From contig JADLAC010000051.1 of the NCBI GenBank assembly GCA_020848435.1, positions 1 to 64,000 of the forward strand: a stretch of 64,000 bases of DNA. Reading direction: 5' to 3'. The translations under genes were made by a program, and so were the position numbers. The first letter of the stretch is position 1; every line of letters begins with the position of its first letter. Positions 22,657-31,538 of the stretch are shown here, one piece after another. Source of the stretch: Burkholderiales bacterium. Its GTDB lineage: Bacteria; Pseudomonadota; Gammaproteobacteria; Burkholderiales; WYBJ01. The notes below the pieces were generated by a model that saw only the letters and a list, made by a program, of their open reading frames with translations, searched no databases and was not told the origin of the DNA.

Positions 22657-23610
22657 CTACACGCGGTAGAGCGCGCGCCGATCGCGCCGGAACGAAATCG
22701 GCCGCAGCAGCGTCTGGTCGAAGGCTCGCCCGAGGCTGATCTCGCCGGCCCCGTCGAGCAGCAGCTCGCTGCGAAAGACGTGTGCCAGCTCGCCGCTTTC
22801 CCTGCGCACGAAGGTGCCGTTGGTGCTTTGATCGGTGAGATAGATCTGGGTACGCCGCAAGGTGAGCAGCGCGTGCCGGCGCGACGCAAAGGCGTCGGCG
22901 ACGCGAATGTCGCAGCCCGCGTCGCGCCCCAGCACCAGCGTCGGGGAGCGCGGGTCGAGCCTTGCTTCCTGGCCGGCGCAGGCGACGATCAACGCGCCGT
23001 CATCGGGCGGCACGAGATTGTGGCGGCGCAGATTGACGTCGGTCAGCGTCGCGGTGTCCGATTGCCAGACGACCTGGTAGATGGTGGACTCGGCGGCGCT
23101 GCCCTTGATGACGGCGAAGAACAGCGGCCGCGTGCAGAGCTGCACGGTCGCGCTGAGCCGCGCGCGGGTCGGCTCGGTCGTCAGAATCTGGCCCGCGGTG
23201 GCGATGGCGCACAGATAGCTCGCGGCATTCACCGTGTCGCCGAACACGTCGCCATCCTCCACCAGCACCGGCCCGTGGTGCAATCCGATGTGCAGGGCGA
23301 GCTGCTTGCCGCCCGGCCGGGCGGCGGCGGTACGGGCCTGCATTTCGATCGCGGCAGACGCGGCCTCGCTCGGGTCGCGGAAGACGCACATGACCTCGTC
23401 GCCCAGCGTCTTGATGCTCCGCCCGCCGAACTGCGGCAGTACAGCCACGATGAGCTCGATGCCGGCCGTGACGATAGCCCGAGCTGCCTGATCGCCCAGC
23501 GCGCAGTACAGGCGCGTGCTGCCGCAGATGTCGGCGAACAACACCGTCATCGCCTGGGTCTGCCGTGACGCCATGGCGTGGGTCGTGGCATGCGGTGTTG
23601 CCGTGATCAT
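22657..23610 (-). CDS. class III nucleotidyl cyclase domain-FHA domain protein
   Basis: A 317-residue soluble protein. Residues ~20-170 form a class III adenylate/guanylate cyclase domain with metal ligands Asp27 (FADICGST) and Asp71 and base-selecting Lys67 (IKTLGDE); Asn128 is kept. The transition-state arginine expected four residues after Asn128 is Tyr132 (VNAASYL), so activity is doubtful. Residues ~215-300 form an FHA domain with GRDAGCD, SRRH and STNGT, which binds phosphothreonine. The start is either the ATG at 23608-23610 or one at 23572-23574; neither has a clear ribosome-binding site. A strong terminator lies just upstream on the same strand. Confidence 0.85.
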   Translation of the reverse strand: MITATPHATTHAMASRQTQAMTVLFADICGSTRLYCALGDQAARAIVTAGIELIVAVLPQFGGRSIKTLGDEVMCVFRDPSEAASAAIEMQARTAAARPGGKQLALHIGLHHGPVLVEDGDVFGDTVNAASYLCAIATAGQILTTEPTRARLSATVQLCTRPLFFAVIKGSAAESTIYQVVWQSDTATLTDVNLRRHNLVPPDDGALIVACAGQEARLDPRSPTLVLGRDAGCDIRVADAFASRRHALLTLRRTQIYLTDQSTNGTFVRRESGELAHVFRSELLLDGAGEISLGRAFDQTLLRPISFRRDRRALYRV

Positions 23611-23644
23611 GGAATGAATCCGCGTCGCGGCGCGCATCCGCCGC

Positions 23645-23676
23645 AAAAAAAAACGGGCAGCCCCGAAGGCTGCCCG
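23645..23676 (-). terminator. strong Rho-independent terminator (minus strand)
   Basis: On the minus strand a perfect 9-bp stem CGGGCAGCC/GGCTGCCCG (23654-23676) with a five-base TTCGG loop is followed by nine T residues (23645-23653). On the plus strand the stem is followed only by AAAAG, so termination is directional. This is the clearest intrinsic terminator in the window. Confidence 0.85.
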
Positions 23677-23771
23677 AAAAGTCCACACCGAGTAGAGCGC
23701 CAGGAGGAGACCTCTACCCGGGGAGTATCTTCGGCAGCCGCGCCGAAAACTTTAGCCTCCCGCTGCCAAAG
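23645..23771 (-). ncRNA. candidate structured RNA or leader ending in an intrinsic terminator
   Basis: Read on the minus strand, this stretch folds into three successive stems: a 10-bp stem (23762-23771 with 23729-23738, one G-U pair), a 6-bp stem GTAGAG/CTCTAC (23692-23717), and the terminator stem. No gene on the minus strand feeds into it: the nearest one upstream ends 1.2 kb away beyond msrA, which is on the other strand. It is therefore either a free small RNA or an attenuating leader of the cyclase-FHA gene, whose start is 35-70 bases beyond the terminator. It does not match a known RNA family that I recognise, and I found no clear promoter. Confidence 0.42.
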
Positions 23772-24139
23772 CCCGTCGTCTGCTCTAACGCGATAACGGC
23801 GCGTCGCGGCTGAGATTGAGCACGCGCTGGGCTTGGGCTAGATCGGAGGAGGCCGCTCGCAGTTCCCCTGCGGCCCGGCGAGACGAAGTGTGCCTGGCAT
23901 GGCGCTTGCGGCAACTTGCGACCCATGGGCACGATTGCCCGCGAGCACGCGACTGTTGCTGCCGAGCCGCACACCCGGTAAGTTCGTGATCAGCGCTCGC
24001 GTTCGGTCTCGAGCGTAGCGACGAGGCAAGCGCGGGTGCGCCGCGTGCCCGACGCGATCTTGCCGCGACACGGCGCGCCAGGATCGCATGGATTGCGCAC
24101 GGCGCGGCTTCACTTCAAACTGCCCTGGAGACGGCGACC
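23772..24139. other. intergenic region upstream of msrA
   Basis: About 370 bp between the candidate structured RNA and msrA. I see no conserved gene on either strand: the open frames present lack initiation signals and recognisable motifs. It should contain the msrA promoter and, on the minus strand, that of the structured RNA, but no convincing -35/-10 pair was found. GGAG lies nine bases before the msrA ATG. Confidence 0.4.
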
Positions 24140-24793
24140 ATGTTCCTGTTCGGCAAGAAGGCACGCATGCCCGGCCCGGCCGAGATCCTTCCCGGTCGCA
24201 GCGAGCCCATGGCCGTCCCAGCGAAACATCATGTCAACGGCAACCCGCTGCGACCCCCGTTTCCCGCCGGCATCGAGCTGGCGCAGCTCGGCCTGGGCTG
24301 CTTTTGGGGCGCCGAGCGCAAGTTCTGGGAAACGCCCGGGGTGTATTCCACGGCAGTCGGGTATGGCGGCGGCGGCACCCCGAATCCGACCTACGAGGAA
24401 GTGTGCAGCGGCTTGACCGGGCACACGGAGCTGGTGCTGGTGGCCTTCGATCCGGCGCGACTGCCCTATGAGCAGTTGCTGAAGGTCTTCTGGGAAGCGC
24501 ACGATCCGACCCAGGGAATGCGCCAGGGCAACGACGTCGGCACGCAGTATCGTTCGGCGATCTACACCTATTCCGAGCAACAACTCGCGGCCGCGGAACA
24601 GTCCCGCGCGCGCTACCAAGCCGCGTTGACCCAGGCCCGCTACGGCGCCATCACCACCGAGATCGAGCCGGCCGGACCGTTCTACTATGCCGAGGCATAT
24701 CACCAGCAGTACCTCGCCAAGAATCCCGCAGGCTACTGCGGCCTCGGCGGCACTGGCGTGACCTGCGGCGTCGGACTCGGCGTCACCGGCTAG
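24140..24793 (+). CDS. msrA: peptide-methionine (S)-S-oxide reductase MsrA
   Basis: Repairs methionine-S-sulfoxide in oxidised proteins using thioredoxin. The 217-residue product has the catalytic motif GCFWG with Cys54, the [10 protein letters not shown] and GYGGG segments, and the C-terminal [12 protein letters not shown], which supplies candidate resolving cysteines. The N-terminal ~45 residues before the fold match the longer E. coli-type MsrA. It stands alone on the plus strand. Confidence 0.95.
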   Translation: MFLFGKKARMPGPAEILPGRSEPMAVPAKHHVNGNPLRPPFPAGIELAQLGLGCFWGAERKFWETPGVYSTAVGYGGGGTPNPTYEEVCSGLTGHTELVLVAFDPARLPYEQLLKVFWEAHDPTQGMRQGNDVGTQYRSAIYTYSEQQLAAAEQSRARYQAALTQARYGAITTEIEPAGPFYYAEAYHQQYLAKNPAGYCGLGGTGVTCGVGLGVTG

Positions 24794-24937
24794 CCCGAGC
24801 GACGCTGGGGCGCGCTGCCGAGGGAAACGTGGCGACCTGAGATTCTGCCGCGCCGTGCGACCTACCCGCAAATCTGCGCGTCGCATCCTGCGCGTTGAAG
24901 GCGCTGCGCAGCGCTCCCGGCGAACACCTCGGGACGC

Positions 24938-25918
24938 CTACTCGACGCGAATGCCGGCCAGTTTGATCAGCCGCGCATAGCGGGCGCTTTCGTCGCGCAT
25001 ATGCGCGGCGTATCGCTCGGGCGTGCTGCCCACGGCTTCGAGACCCTGCTTGGCCAGCCGGTCCTTCAACTCCGCGCTCTTGAGCGCCGCGGAGATGTCC
25101 CCGTAGAGGCGCAGCACGATGGCCTGCGGCGTGCGCGCGGGCGCCAGCACCCCGAACGCCGTGCTCGTCTCGTAATCGGCTACGCCGGCCTCGCGCATGG
25201 TCGGCAGCCGCGGCAGCAGCCCGGAACGCGACGCGGTGCCCACCGCCAGGCCGCGGACCCGGCCCGAACCGATATGCGGCAGAACGACCGGCTGGTTTTC
25301 GATCATGAGGTCGAGCTGCCCGCTGAGCAAATCGGTCAGCGCCGGATTGCTGCCCTTGTAGGGCACGTTGACCAGGTCGATGTTCGCCAACGCCTTGAGC
25401 TGCTCCGCCGCCAGATGCGACACCGAGCCTTGTCCGGCGGAACCGTAGTTGAGCCTGCCCGGGGTAGCGCGCGCGATGGCGATCAGATCCTTCACCGACT
25501 TCGCCGGCACCGAGGGATGTACCACCAGGACGAACGGACTGATGGTAGCGAGCGTGATCGGCGCGAAGTCCTTCAATGCCTCGTATGGCACCTTCGAGCG
25601 CAAGTTCGGGTTGATGGTGAGCGGTCCCGGCGAGCCCAGCAACAGCGTATAGCCGTCGGGCGCCGCCTTTGCAACGTGCTCCGCGCCGATGACGCCGCCC
25701 GCGCCCGCACGGTTCTCGGCGATCACCGGTTGGCCGATCGACTCGCTCAACCGCTGCGCGATCGCACGCGCCACCAGGTCGGTGCCACCGCCGGCCGCAA
25801 AGGGAATGACCAGGCGTACGGGCTTCACCGGGTAGCTCTGCGCCTGACCGGATAGCGCGATGACGCCGAGCGCCCACCCGATCAACGAGCGTCGAACAAC
25901 ACGTTGCGTGCACCTCAT
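24938..25918 (-). CDS. Bug-family tripartite tricarboxylate transporter substrate-binding protein (1)
   Basis: Periplasmic solute receptor of the TctC/Bug family, which captures carboxylates and related acids for a TctAB membrane permease. The 326-residue precursor has a Sec signal peptide with cleavage near residue 26 (GQAQS) and the family signatures PVRLVIPFAAGGGTDLVAR, AENRAGAGGVIG and VPYKGSNPALTDLLSGQ. No TctA or TctB gene is nearby. The ligand is not predictable. It is transcribed toward msrA. Confidence 0.9.
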   Translation of the reverse strand: MRCTQRVVRRSLIGWALGVIALSGQAQSYPVKPVRLVIPFAAGGGTDLVARAIAQRLSESIGQPVIAENRAGAGGVIGAEHVAKAAPDGYTLLLGSPGPLTINPNLRSKVPYEALKDFAPITLATISPFVLVVHPSVPAKSVKDLIAIARATPGRLNYGSAGQGSVSHLAAEQLKALANIDLVNVPYKGSNPALTDLLSGQLDLMIENQPVVLPHIGSGRVRGLAVGTASRSGLLPRLPTMREAGVADYETSTAFGVLAPARTPQAIVLRLYGDISAALKSAELKDRLAKQGLEAVGSTPERYAAHMRDESARYARLIKLAGIRVE

Positions 25919-25976
25919 GCATCGCTCTCCCTCGGATTGCGCTCGCCTGCTTCGCCGCGCGCCGCGGCTTTTCGTG

Positions 25977-26360
25977 TCAGCGCGTTCCCACCCACAGCGC
26001 GAGCACGATCAATGCCACGCTGAGCGCAATGCACAGCCCGAGCAGAATGCGCGCGCGCGCCCGCATGATCGCCATGGTTTCGATGACGCGAGCGTTCTGC
26101 TCCGCGAGCGAGCGGATCAGCTCGGCCGATGCCCGCTGCTCGCTCCCCATGGCGTCGAGCGCCGCTTCGATCGCGGCCAGACGTGCGTCGATGCCCCCAT
26201 GCTGGGTGCCGGGAATCGCGCTGCGCGCAATGTCCGTCGCTACGCCCGCGCGCGCCGACGAAAACAGCCGGCGCGCCCCCTTGACGATGGCAGGCGCGGC
26301 CTGCACCAGGTCGGTCCAGGGCACGGCCTTGAGCGCCACTACCCAATTGATGGCCATCAA
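25977..26360 (-). CDS. hypothetical membrane-anchored protein with helical stalk
   Basis: A 127-residue protein without a recognised domain. The N-terminal part (NWVVALKAVPWTDLVQAAPAIVKGARRLF) is amphipathic; residues ~55-95 are predicted helical and rich in Ala, Glu and Arg (possible coiled coil); one hydrophobic helix spans about residues 104-123, so the C-terminus is probably membrane-anchored. Two ATG codons lie in tandem at the start. It sits between hrpA and a Bug receptor on the same strand. Function unknown. Confidence 0.65.
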   Translation of the reverse strand: MMAINWVVALKAVPWTDLVQAAPAIVKGARRLFSSARAGVATDIARSAIPGTQHGGIDARLAAIEAALDAMGSEQRASAELIRSLAEQNARVIETMAIMRARARILLGLCIALSVALIVLALWVGTR

Positions 26361-26536
26361 AACGCTCGCTCCGCGACGCGAGCCGCACGCCCGTGCGGCT
26401 CGCTACGATTCGATGCTATCCAACTCGCTCGCCGGGAACAAGCGGCGGGAATCGCAACAGCGGCGGGGATCGCAACCGCCGCGGGCGCTATGCCAGGTAC
26501 GACCCTCTTGGCGCAGCGTGCCGGCCATGCCGGCGT

Positions 26537-29500
26537 TCAGCGCAGCGCCGCCCAGGCCTTTTCGAGGCGCTTGAACGATACCGGCACGGGAGTTCGCAGC
26601 TCTTGCGCGAACAGCGACACGCGCTGCTCTTCGAGCAGCCAGCGCAATTCGTCCAGCTCGGGCTCGTCGAGCCCTGCCTTGCGATTGCGTTCCACGCGGC
26701 TGTGCACTTGTTGCCACCAGCGCGACAACTCGCGGGTGTGCTGCTGATCGCGCTCCACACGCGCCGGCAGCTTTTCCAGGCGCCTGCGCGCCGCGGCAAG
26801 ATAGCGCGGGTAGTGTTGCAACCGGGGGTATGGGATGGCGGCGAGAAAACCGGGAAAGACCAGTGCATCGAGTTGTTGCTTGATATCACCTGCTGCATGC
26901 TTGAAAGCGCGCGCGTTCGGACTATCGAGCGCCTTGCGCACGGCCAGCACCTCATCGAGGATCTGCTCGGCCAAGCGCAAGTATTCCTGCCCCACGACCT
27001 GTAACCGGGCGCGCACCTGCCGCAGACGCGCCTCGAACTGCACGCGATCGCGTACCGGCGTGGCGTCGGTCCATACCGCCCGCTCGACGCTCGCCCGCAG
27101 CAAGGATTCATGCAGGGCCTGCGCGCTGCCGTAAGGCAGATACTGCAGCGCCAGCGGCTTCGATGGCATCAGCGCGCGCTCCAATGCGCGCACGTGATCC
27201 TTCGATGCCAATCGCACCAGGCGCGAGACGCCGGCGCGCGTCGCTCGCAGCGCTTTGTCGGGCGTCTCGAGCAGGGTCAGGCGCACGCTGTCCTGCTCGT
27301 CGATCAAGGCCGGATGGCCCGTCAAGCGCTGCTTCCCGCGCGAGAACTCGACGCTCTCGGGCAGCTCGATGCCGTTCCAGTCGCGGATGCCCGCGCGTTC
27401 CCATAGCGATTCGGGCGCGAAGCGCGCTTCGGCCTGGCTGCCGTGCGCACGTTGCAGCGCGACCAGGTCGCGGCCCGCGGCGAGCTCCGTCGCGTGCTCG
27501 TCGACGATCGAAAAATTCATCCGCAGATGCGCCGGAAGCTGCTCTGGATTCCAAGCGTCGAGCGGCACGGTGAGCCCGCGCAGCTCGCGCAGCGCCTGCC
27601 CGAGCGCGTCGGGCAACGGCTGCGAGCGGGGCACGCCATCCAGGATCTCGAGACAGGCCGTCACGGTTTCCGGCAGCGGCACGCACTCGCGCCGCAACTG
27701 CTTGGGCAAGCCGCGCACCAGCACGTTGATCTTGTCGCGCAACAGGCCCGGCACCAGCCATTCGAAGGGCTCGGGCTGCATGCGGTTCAACAGATGCAGC
27801 GGCACGATCGCCGTCACGCCATCGAGCGGATGGCCGGGATCGAACCGATAGCGCAAGCTCAGCTTCTCGCCGGCAACCTCGATATGGTCAGGAAACCGAT
27901 CGGCGCTGACGTCGCCCGCGCCTGCCCGCATGAGGTCGCCGTGCGCCATGAACAGCAGTCGGGGCTCGCGTTGCTCCGCCTGCTTGCGCCACGCCTCGAA
28001 AAGTTCTCCGGAATAGACATCGGCCGCAATGCGCGCATCGAAGAAGCGGAACATGGCCTGCTCGTCGACCAGCACGTCGCGGCGCCGCGACTTGTGTTCG
28101 AGTGCGGCGATCTCGCGCCGCAGCCGCGCGTTGTGGCGCTGAAAAGCGCCCTGCGACAGGTAGCCGCCCTCCACCAGACCCGCCCGGATGAAGATGTCGC
28201 GCGCATGTGCGGTATCGATCGGCCCGTAGGGCACGCGCCGTCGCGCCACCAGAACGAGCCCAAACAGCGACACCTGCTCCCAAGCGATGACCTGCGCCTG
28301 GTCCTTGTCCCAGCGCGGCTCCAGCCAGGCTCGCTTCACCAGGTGCGCGGCCGCCTGCTCGACCCAGGCCGGTTCGATCTGCGCCGCCACCCGCGCGAAC
28401 AGCCGGGTCGTTTCCACCAGCTCCGCGGCGACCACCCAGCGCGGCTGGCGCTTGCGCAGCGCCGAGCCGGGATGGATGGCGAAGCGGATACCGCGCGCGC
28501 CGTCGTAGTCGCCGTCTTCGTTCTTGGAGCCGATATTACCGAGCAGCCCGCTCAGAAGCGCACGATGAACGCGCTCGTAGCTCGCCTCGGACGCGTTGAA
28601 CCCGGCACCAGTCTCCGCGAGCAAGGCATGGAGCTGAGCGTGGACCTCGCGCCACTCGCGCATTCGCACCGGCGACAGATAGTGTTCGCGCAACGCCTGC
28701 GCCAGCTTGCGATTGGACTTCTTGTGGCGCAAGAGCTCGCCGTAGAATTGCCACAAGCGCAGCAGCCCCACGAAATCCGAGCGCTCGTCGCGAAATGGCG
28801 CGTGGCGTTCGTCCGCCGCTTGCGCCTTGTCGAGCGGGCGTTCGCGCGGATCCTGCACCGAGAGCGCGGCGGCCAATACGAGGACCTCCGTGAGGCAGTC
28901 CTGCCGGCGGGCTTCGAGCACCATGCGGCCGATGCGCGGATCGATCGGCAAGCGGGCCAGCTCGCGTCCGAGCCGCGTCAGCGCGCGCTCCTCGTCCACC
29001 GCGCCGAGCTCGTTCAACAGCCGATAGCCGTCGCCCACCATGCGCGGCTGCGGCGCATCGATGAAGGGGAATTGCTCCACGTCGCCCAGGTCGAGAGCCT
29101 TCATGCGCAAGATGACCCCGGCAAGCGACGAGCGCAGCAGCTCCGGGTCGGCGAACGCGGGCCGGGCGCGGAAATCGTCCTCGCCGTAGAGGCGGAAGCA
29201 AATCCCGCTCATGACCCGGCCACAGCGTCCTGCGCGCTGATTGGCCGAAGCTTGGGCGATCTTTTCCGTCAGCAGTTGCTCGACCTTGTTGCGGTAGCTG
29301 TAGCGGTTGACGCGCGCGAGCCCGGTATCGACCACGAAGCGGATGCCCGCAACGGTGAGCGAGGTTTCGGCGACGTTGGTCGACAGGACGATGCGGCGCG
29401 CTTGCGCGGGCTCGAACACGCGTTCCTGCTCCGCCGCCGACAGCCGGGCATAGAGCGGGAGGATTTCCGTGTCCGGCGGATGGTGCTTGCGCAGAGCTTC

Positions 29501-30427
29501 CGCCGTTTCGCGAATCTCCCGCTCGCCGGGAAGAAAGACCAGGATATCGCCGGGGCCGCAGCGGCTCGCTTCGTCGACCGCATCCAGAATCGCGCCCGTG
29601 AGCGCGGCCGCGTCGTCGCTTGCGGCGTCCGGCTGCGGCGGCCGATAGCGTATCTCCACCGGGTGCAAGCGGCCCGACACTTCGATCACCGGCGCAGCGC
29701 CGAAATGGCGCGAGAAGCGCCCCGCATCGATGGTCGCCGACGTGATGATCAGCTTCAGATCGGGTCGAGCCGGCAGCAATTGGCGCAAGTAGCCGAGCAG
29801 GAAGTCGATATTGAGGCTGCGTTCGTGCGCCTCGTCGACGATCAACGTGTCGTACGCGCTCAACAGCCGATCGCCCTGGGTTTCCGCGAGCAGGATGCCG
29901 TCGGTCATGAGCTTGACGTAGGCGCGGGCATCGATTCTGTCCTGGAATCGGACCTTGTAGCCGACGATCGCGCCCAACGGGGATGCCAGCTCCTGCGCAA
30001 TGCGCGCGGCGACGCTGCGCGCCGCGATGCGTCGCGGTTGCGTGTGACCGATGAGGCCCGCCACCCCGCGCGCGAGCTCCAGGCAGATCTTGGGAAGCTG
30101 CGTGGTCTTGCCGGAGCCCGTCTCGCCGCAAACGATGGTCACTTGATGGCGCGCGATGGCCTCGGCGATGTGCGCGCGCATCGCCACGACCGGCAACTCG
30201 GCCGGATACGCCGGCGCCGGTAGGCGCGCCAGCCGCTCGCTGCGACGCGAGCGCGACTGCGCGATCTTCGCCTGTATGCGTTCGAGCGCGGCCGCGAGCT
30301 CGGCCGTATCCGCATGCCGCGAGCCCCAGCGCTCGAGCGATTCGGCAAGCCGATAGCGATCCTCGGCCATGCAGTAATCGAGCGCGGAGCGCGCCCGCGC
30401 CAAGCTCTCATGCACGCTCGGGATCAT
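26537..30427 (-). CDS. hrpA: ATP-dependent DEAH-box RNA helicase HrpA
   Basis: Large RNA helicase implicated in rescuing collided or stalled ribosomes. The 1296-residue product matches HrpA length and contains Walker A GETGSGKTTQLPK, motif Ia TQPRRIAARSVA, DEAH in VDEAHERSLN, SAT (ITSATIDAGRFS), the helicase C domain with QRAGRCGR, then HA2, OB-fold and the long HrpA-specific C-terminal DUF3418 region. The start is the ATG at 30425-30427; the 42 residues upstream are not conserved. No partner in the immediate neighbourhood. Confidence 0.96.
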   Translation of the reverse strand: MIPSVHESLARARSALDYCMAEDRYRLAESLERWGSRHADTAELAAALERIQAKIAQSRSRRSERLARLPAPAYPAELPVVAMRAHIAEAIARHQVTIVCGETGSGKTTQLPKICLELARGVAGLIGHTQPRRIAARSVAARIAQELASPLGAIVGYKVRFQDRIDARAYVKLMTDGILLAETQGDRLLSAYDTLIVDEAHERSLNIDFLLGYLRQLLPARPDLKLIITSATIDAGRFSRHFGAAPVIEVSGRLHPVEIRYRPPQPDAASDDAAALTGAILDAVDEASRCGPGDILVFLPGEREIRETAEALRKHHPPDTEILPLYARLSAAEQERVFEPAQARRIVLSTNVAETSLTVAGIRFVVDTGLARVNRYSYRNKVEQLLTEKIAQASANQRAGRCGRVMSGICFRLYGEDDFRARPAFADPELLRSSLAGVILRMKALDLGDVEQFPFIDAPQPRMVGDGYRLLNELGAVDEERALTRLGRELARLPIDPRIGRMVLEARRQDCLTEVLVLAAALSVQDPRERPLDKAQAADERHAPFRDERSDFVGLLRLWQFYGELLRHKKSNRKLAQALREHYLSPVRMREWREVHAQLHALLAETGAGFNASEASYERVHRALLSGLLGNIGSKNEDGDYDGARGIRFAIHPGSALRKRQPRWVVAAELVETTRLFARVAAQIEPAWVEQAAAHLVKRAWLEPRWDKDQAQVIAWEQVSLFGLVLVARRRVPYGPIDTAHARDIFIRAGLVEGGYLSQGAFQRHNARLRREIAALEHKSRRRDVLVDEQAMFRFFDARIAADVYSGELFEAWRKQAEQREPRLLFMAHGDLMRAGAGDVSADRFPDHIEVAGEKLSLRYRFDPGHPLDGVTAIVPLHLLNRMQPEPFEWLVPGLLRDKINVLVRGLPKQLRRECVPLPETVTACLEILDGVPRSQPLPDALGQALRELRGLTVPLDAWNPEQLPAHLRMNFSIVDEHATELAAGRDLVALQRAHGSQAEARFAPESLWERAGIRDWNGIELPESVEFSRGKQRLTGHPALIDEQDSVRLTLLETPDKALRATRAGVSRLVRLASKDHVRALERALMPSKPLALQYLPYGSAQALHESLLRASVERAVWTDATPVRDRVQFEARLRQVRARLQVVGQEYLRLAEQILDEVLAVRKALDSPNARAFKHAAGDIKQQLDALVFPGFLAAIPYPRLQHYPRYLAAARRRLEKLPARVERDQQHTRELSRWWQQVHSRVERNRKAGLDEPELDELRWLLEEQRVSLFAQELRTPVPVSFKRLEKAWAALR

Positions 30428-30510
30428 GGCCGGCACCCGTGCGTGCGTGTTCGAAGCGATCGGGACGACAGGGGTCTTTCGTCCGCGCTGGCAACATTCG
30501 ATTCCGGCTG

Positions 30511-31482
30511 CTATTCCTTCGGAATTCTCGCCCGCTCGATGACGCGGCGCCACTTCTCGATTTCGGCCTCGACATAGCGCGCGAACTGGGCACGGTCCAT
30601 CGGCTTCTGGAATACGCCGAGCTTCTCGAACTGCGCCCGCAGCGCGGGCGAGCTGAGCGTCGCGTCGAGATCGGCGTCGATTCGCGCCAGTACGCCGGGG
30701 GCAATCTGCGACGGGCCGTAGAGACCGAACCAGGAGAGCACCTCGAAATCCTTGACGCCGGATTCATGCACCGTCGGAATCTCCGGCGCGGCAGGCACCC
30801 GCTGCAGCGTCGTCACCGCGAGCGCGCGAATCTTCCCCGACGACAGGTGCGGCTTGACGGCGGCGAGACCGTCGAACATGACGGGAACGTGCCCGCCCAT
30901 GAGATCGGTCAATGCGGGCGCCGCACCCTTGTACGGGACGTGCATCATGTCGATGCCCGCCATCATGTTGAGCAGCTCGCCCGACAGATGGTTCGCACCG
31001 CCGATCCCCGAGGACGCAAAGCCGATCGATCCTGGATTCGCTTTGGCGATCCGCACGAGGTCGGCGACGCTCTTGGCGGGAAACACGGGATGCACGATGA
31101 GTACGTTCACCCCGACCGCCACCAGCGCGAGCGGTGTAAAGTCGCGCTTGGTGTCGTACGGCAGGCTCTTGCGCAGCGACGGATTGATGACGTGATGCGT
31201 GGCGGTAAGCAGCAAGAGGTGCGGATCGCCCGCGGCGCGCGCGATCTGCTCCGAGCCGATCACCCCGCTCGCGCCGGCCTTGTTCTCGACGATGACGCTG
31301 CTCCAGCGCGACTGGATCTGTTGAGCGAGGCCGCGCGCGAGCATGTCGGTGGTGCCCCCAGCCGGAAACGGCACGATGATGCGCACGGTCTTGGCGGGAA
31401 ATGCTTGCGCGTGGGCCGTCAGGCCGCTAGCGCCCGCGAAGCAGGCTGCCACCAGGGGGAACACGCGGTTCGCTGCTGTCAC
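30511..31482 (-). CDS. Bug-family substrate-binding protein (2)
   Basis: TctC/Bug-type periplasmic receptor, 323 residues, with a Sec signal peptide (cleavage near AHAQA, residue ~27) and signatures VRIIVPFPAGGTTDMLAR, VENKAGASGVIG and VPYKGAAPALTDLMGG. I start it at the GTG 31480-31482, which is preceded by GAGGAG at 31494-31499 and opens directly into the signal peptide. It follows a UbiD-family gene in the same direction, separated by an intrinsic-terminator-like hairpin, so it is likely the second, less expressed gene of that operon. Confidence 0.88.
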   Translation of the reverse strand: MTAANRVFPLVAACFAGASGLTAHAQAFPAKTVRIIVPFPAGGTTDMLARGLAQQIQSRWSSVIVENKAGASGVIGSEQIARAAGDPHLLLLTATHHVINPSLRKSLPYDTKRDFTPLALVAVGVNVLIVHPVFPAKSVADLVRIAKANPGSIGFASSGIGGANHLSGELLNMMAGIDMMHVPYKGAAPALTDLMGGHVPVMFDGLAAVKPHLSSGKIRALAVTTLQRVPAAPEIPTVHESGVKDFEVLSWFGLYGPSQIAPGVLARIDADLDATLSSPALRAQFEKLGVFQKPMDRAQFARYVEAEIEKWRRVIERARIPKE

Positions 31483-31505
31483 GGCTTTCGGTTCTCCTCG
31501 TCCGC

Positions 31506-31535
31506 AAAAAAAAGAAGTCCGGCGCGCTCGGCTTC
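31506..31535 (-). terminator. intercistronic terminator or attenuator after ubiD-like gene 1
   Basis: On the minus strand, just past the stop at 31539, GAAGCCG pairs with CGG-A-CTTC (7 bp with one bulged A, loop of seven) and is followed by eight T residues (31506-31513). It lies before the ribosome-binding site of the Bug receptor gene and could lower, but not abolish, receptor transcription. Confidence 0.5.
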
Positions 31536-31538
31536 GAG

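Noticed and set aside
24794-24937. GCGCTGCGCAGCGC palindrome as a terminator between msrA and Bug1
   Set aside because: It is GC-only with no T run on either strand, and such palindromes are common by chance in this composition.
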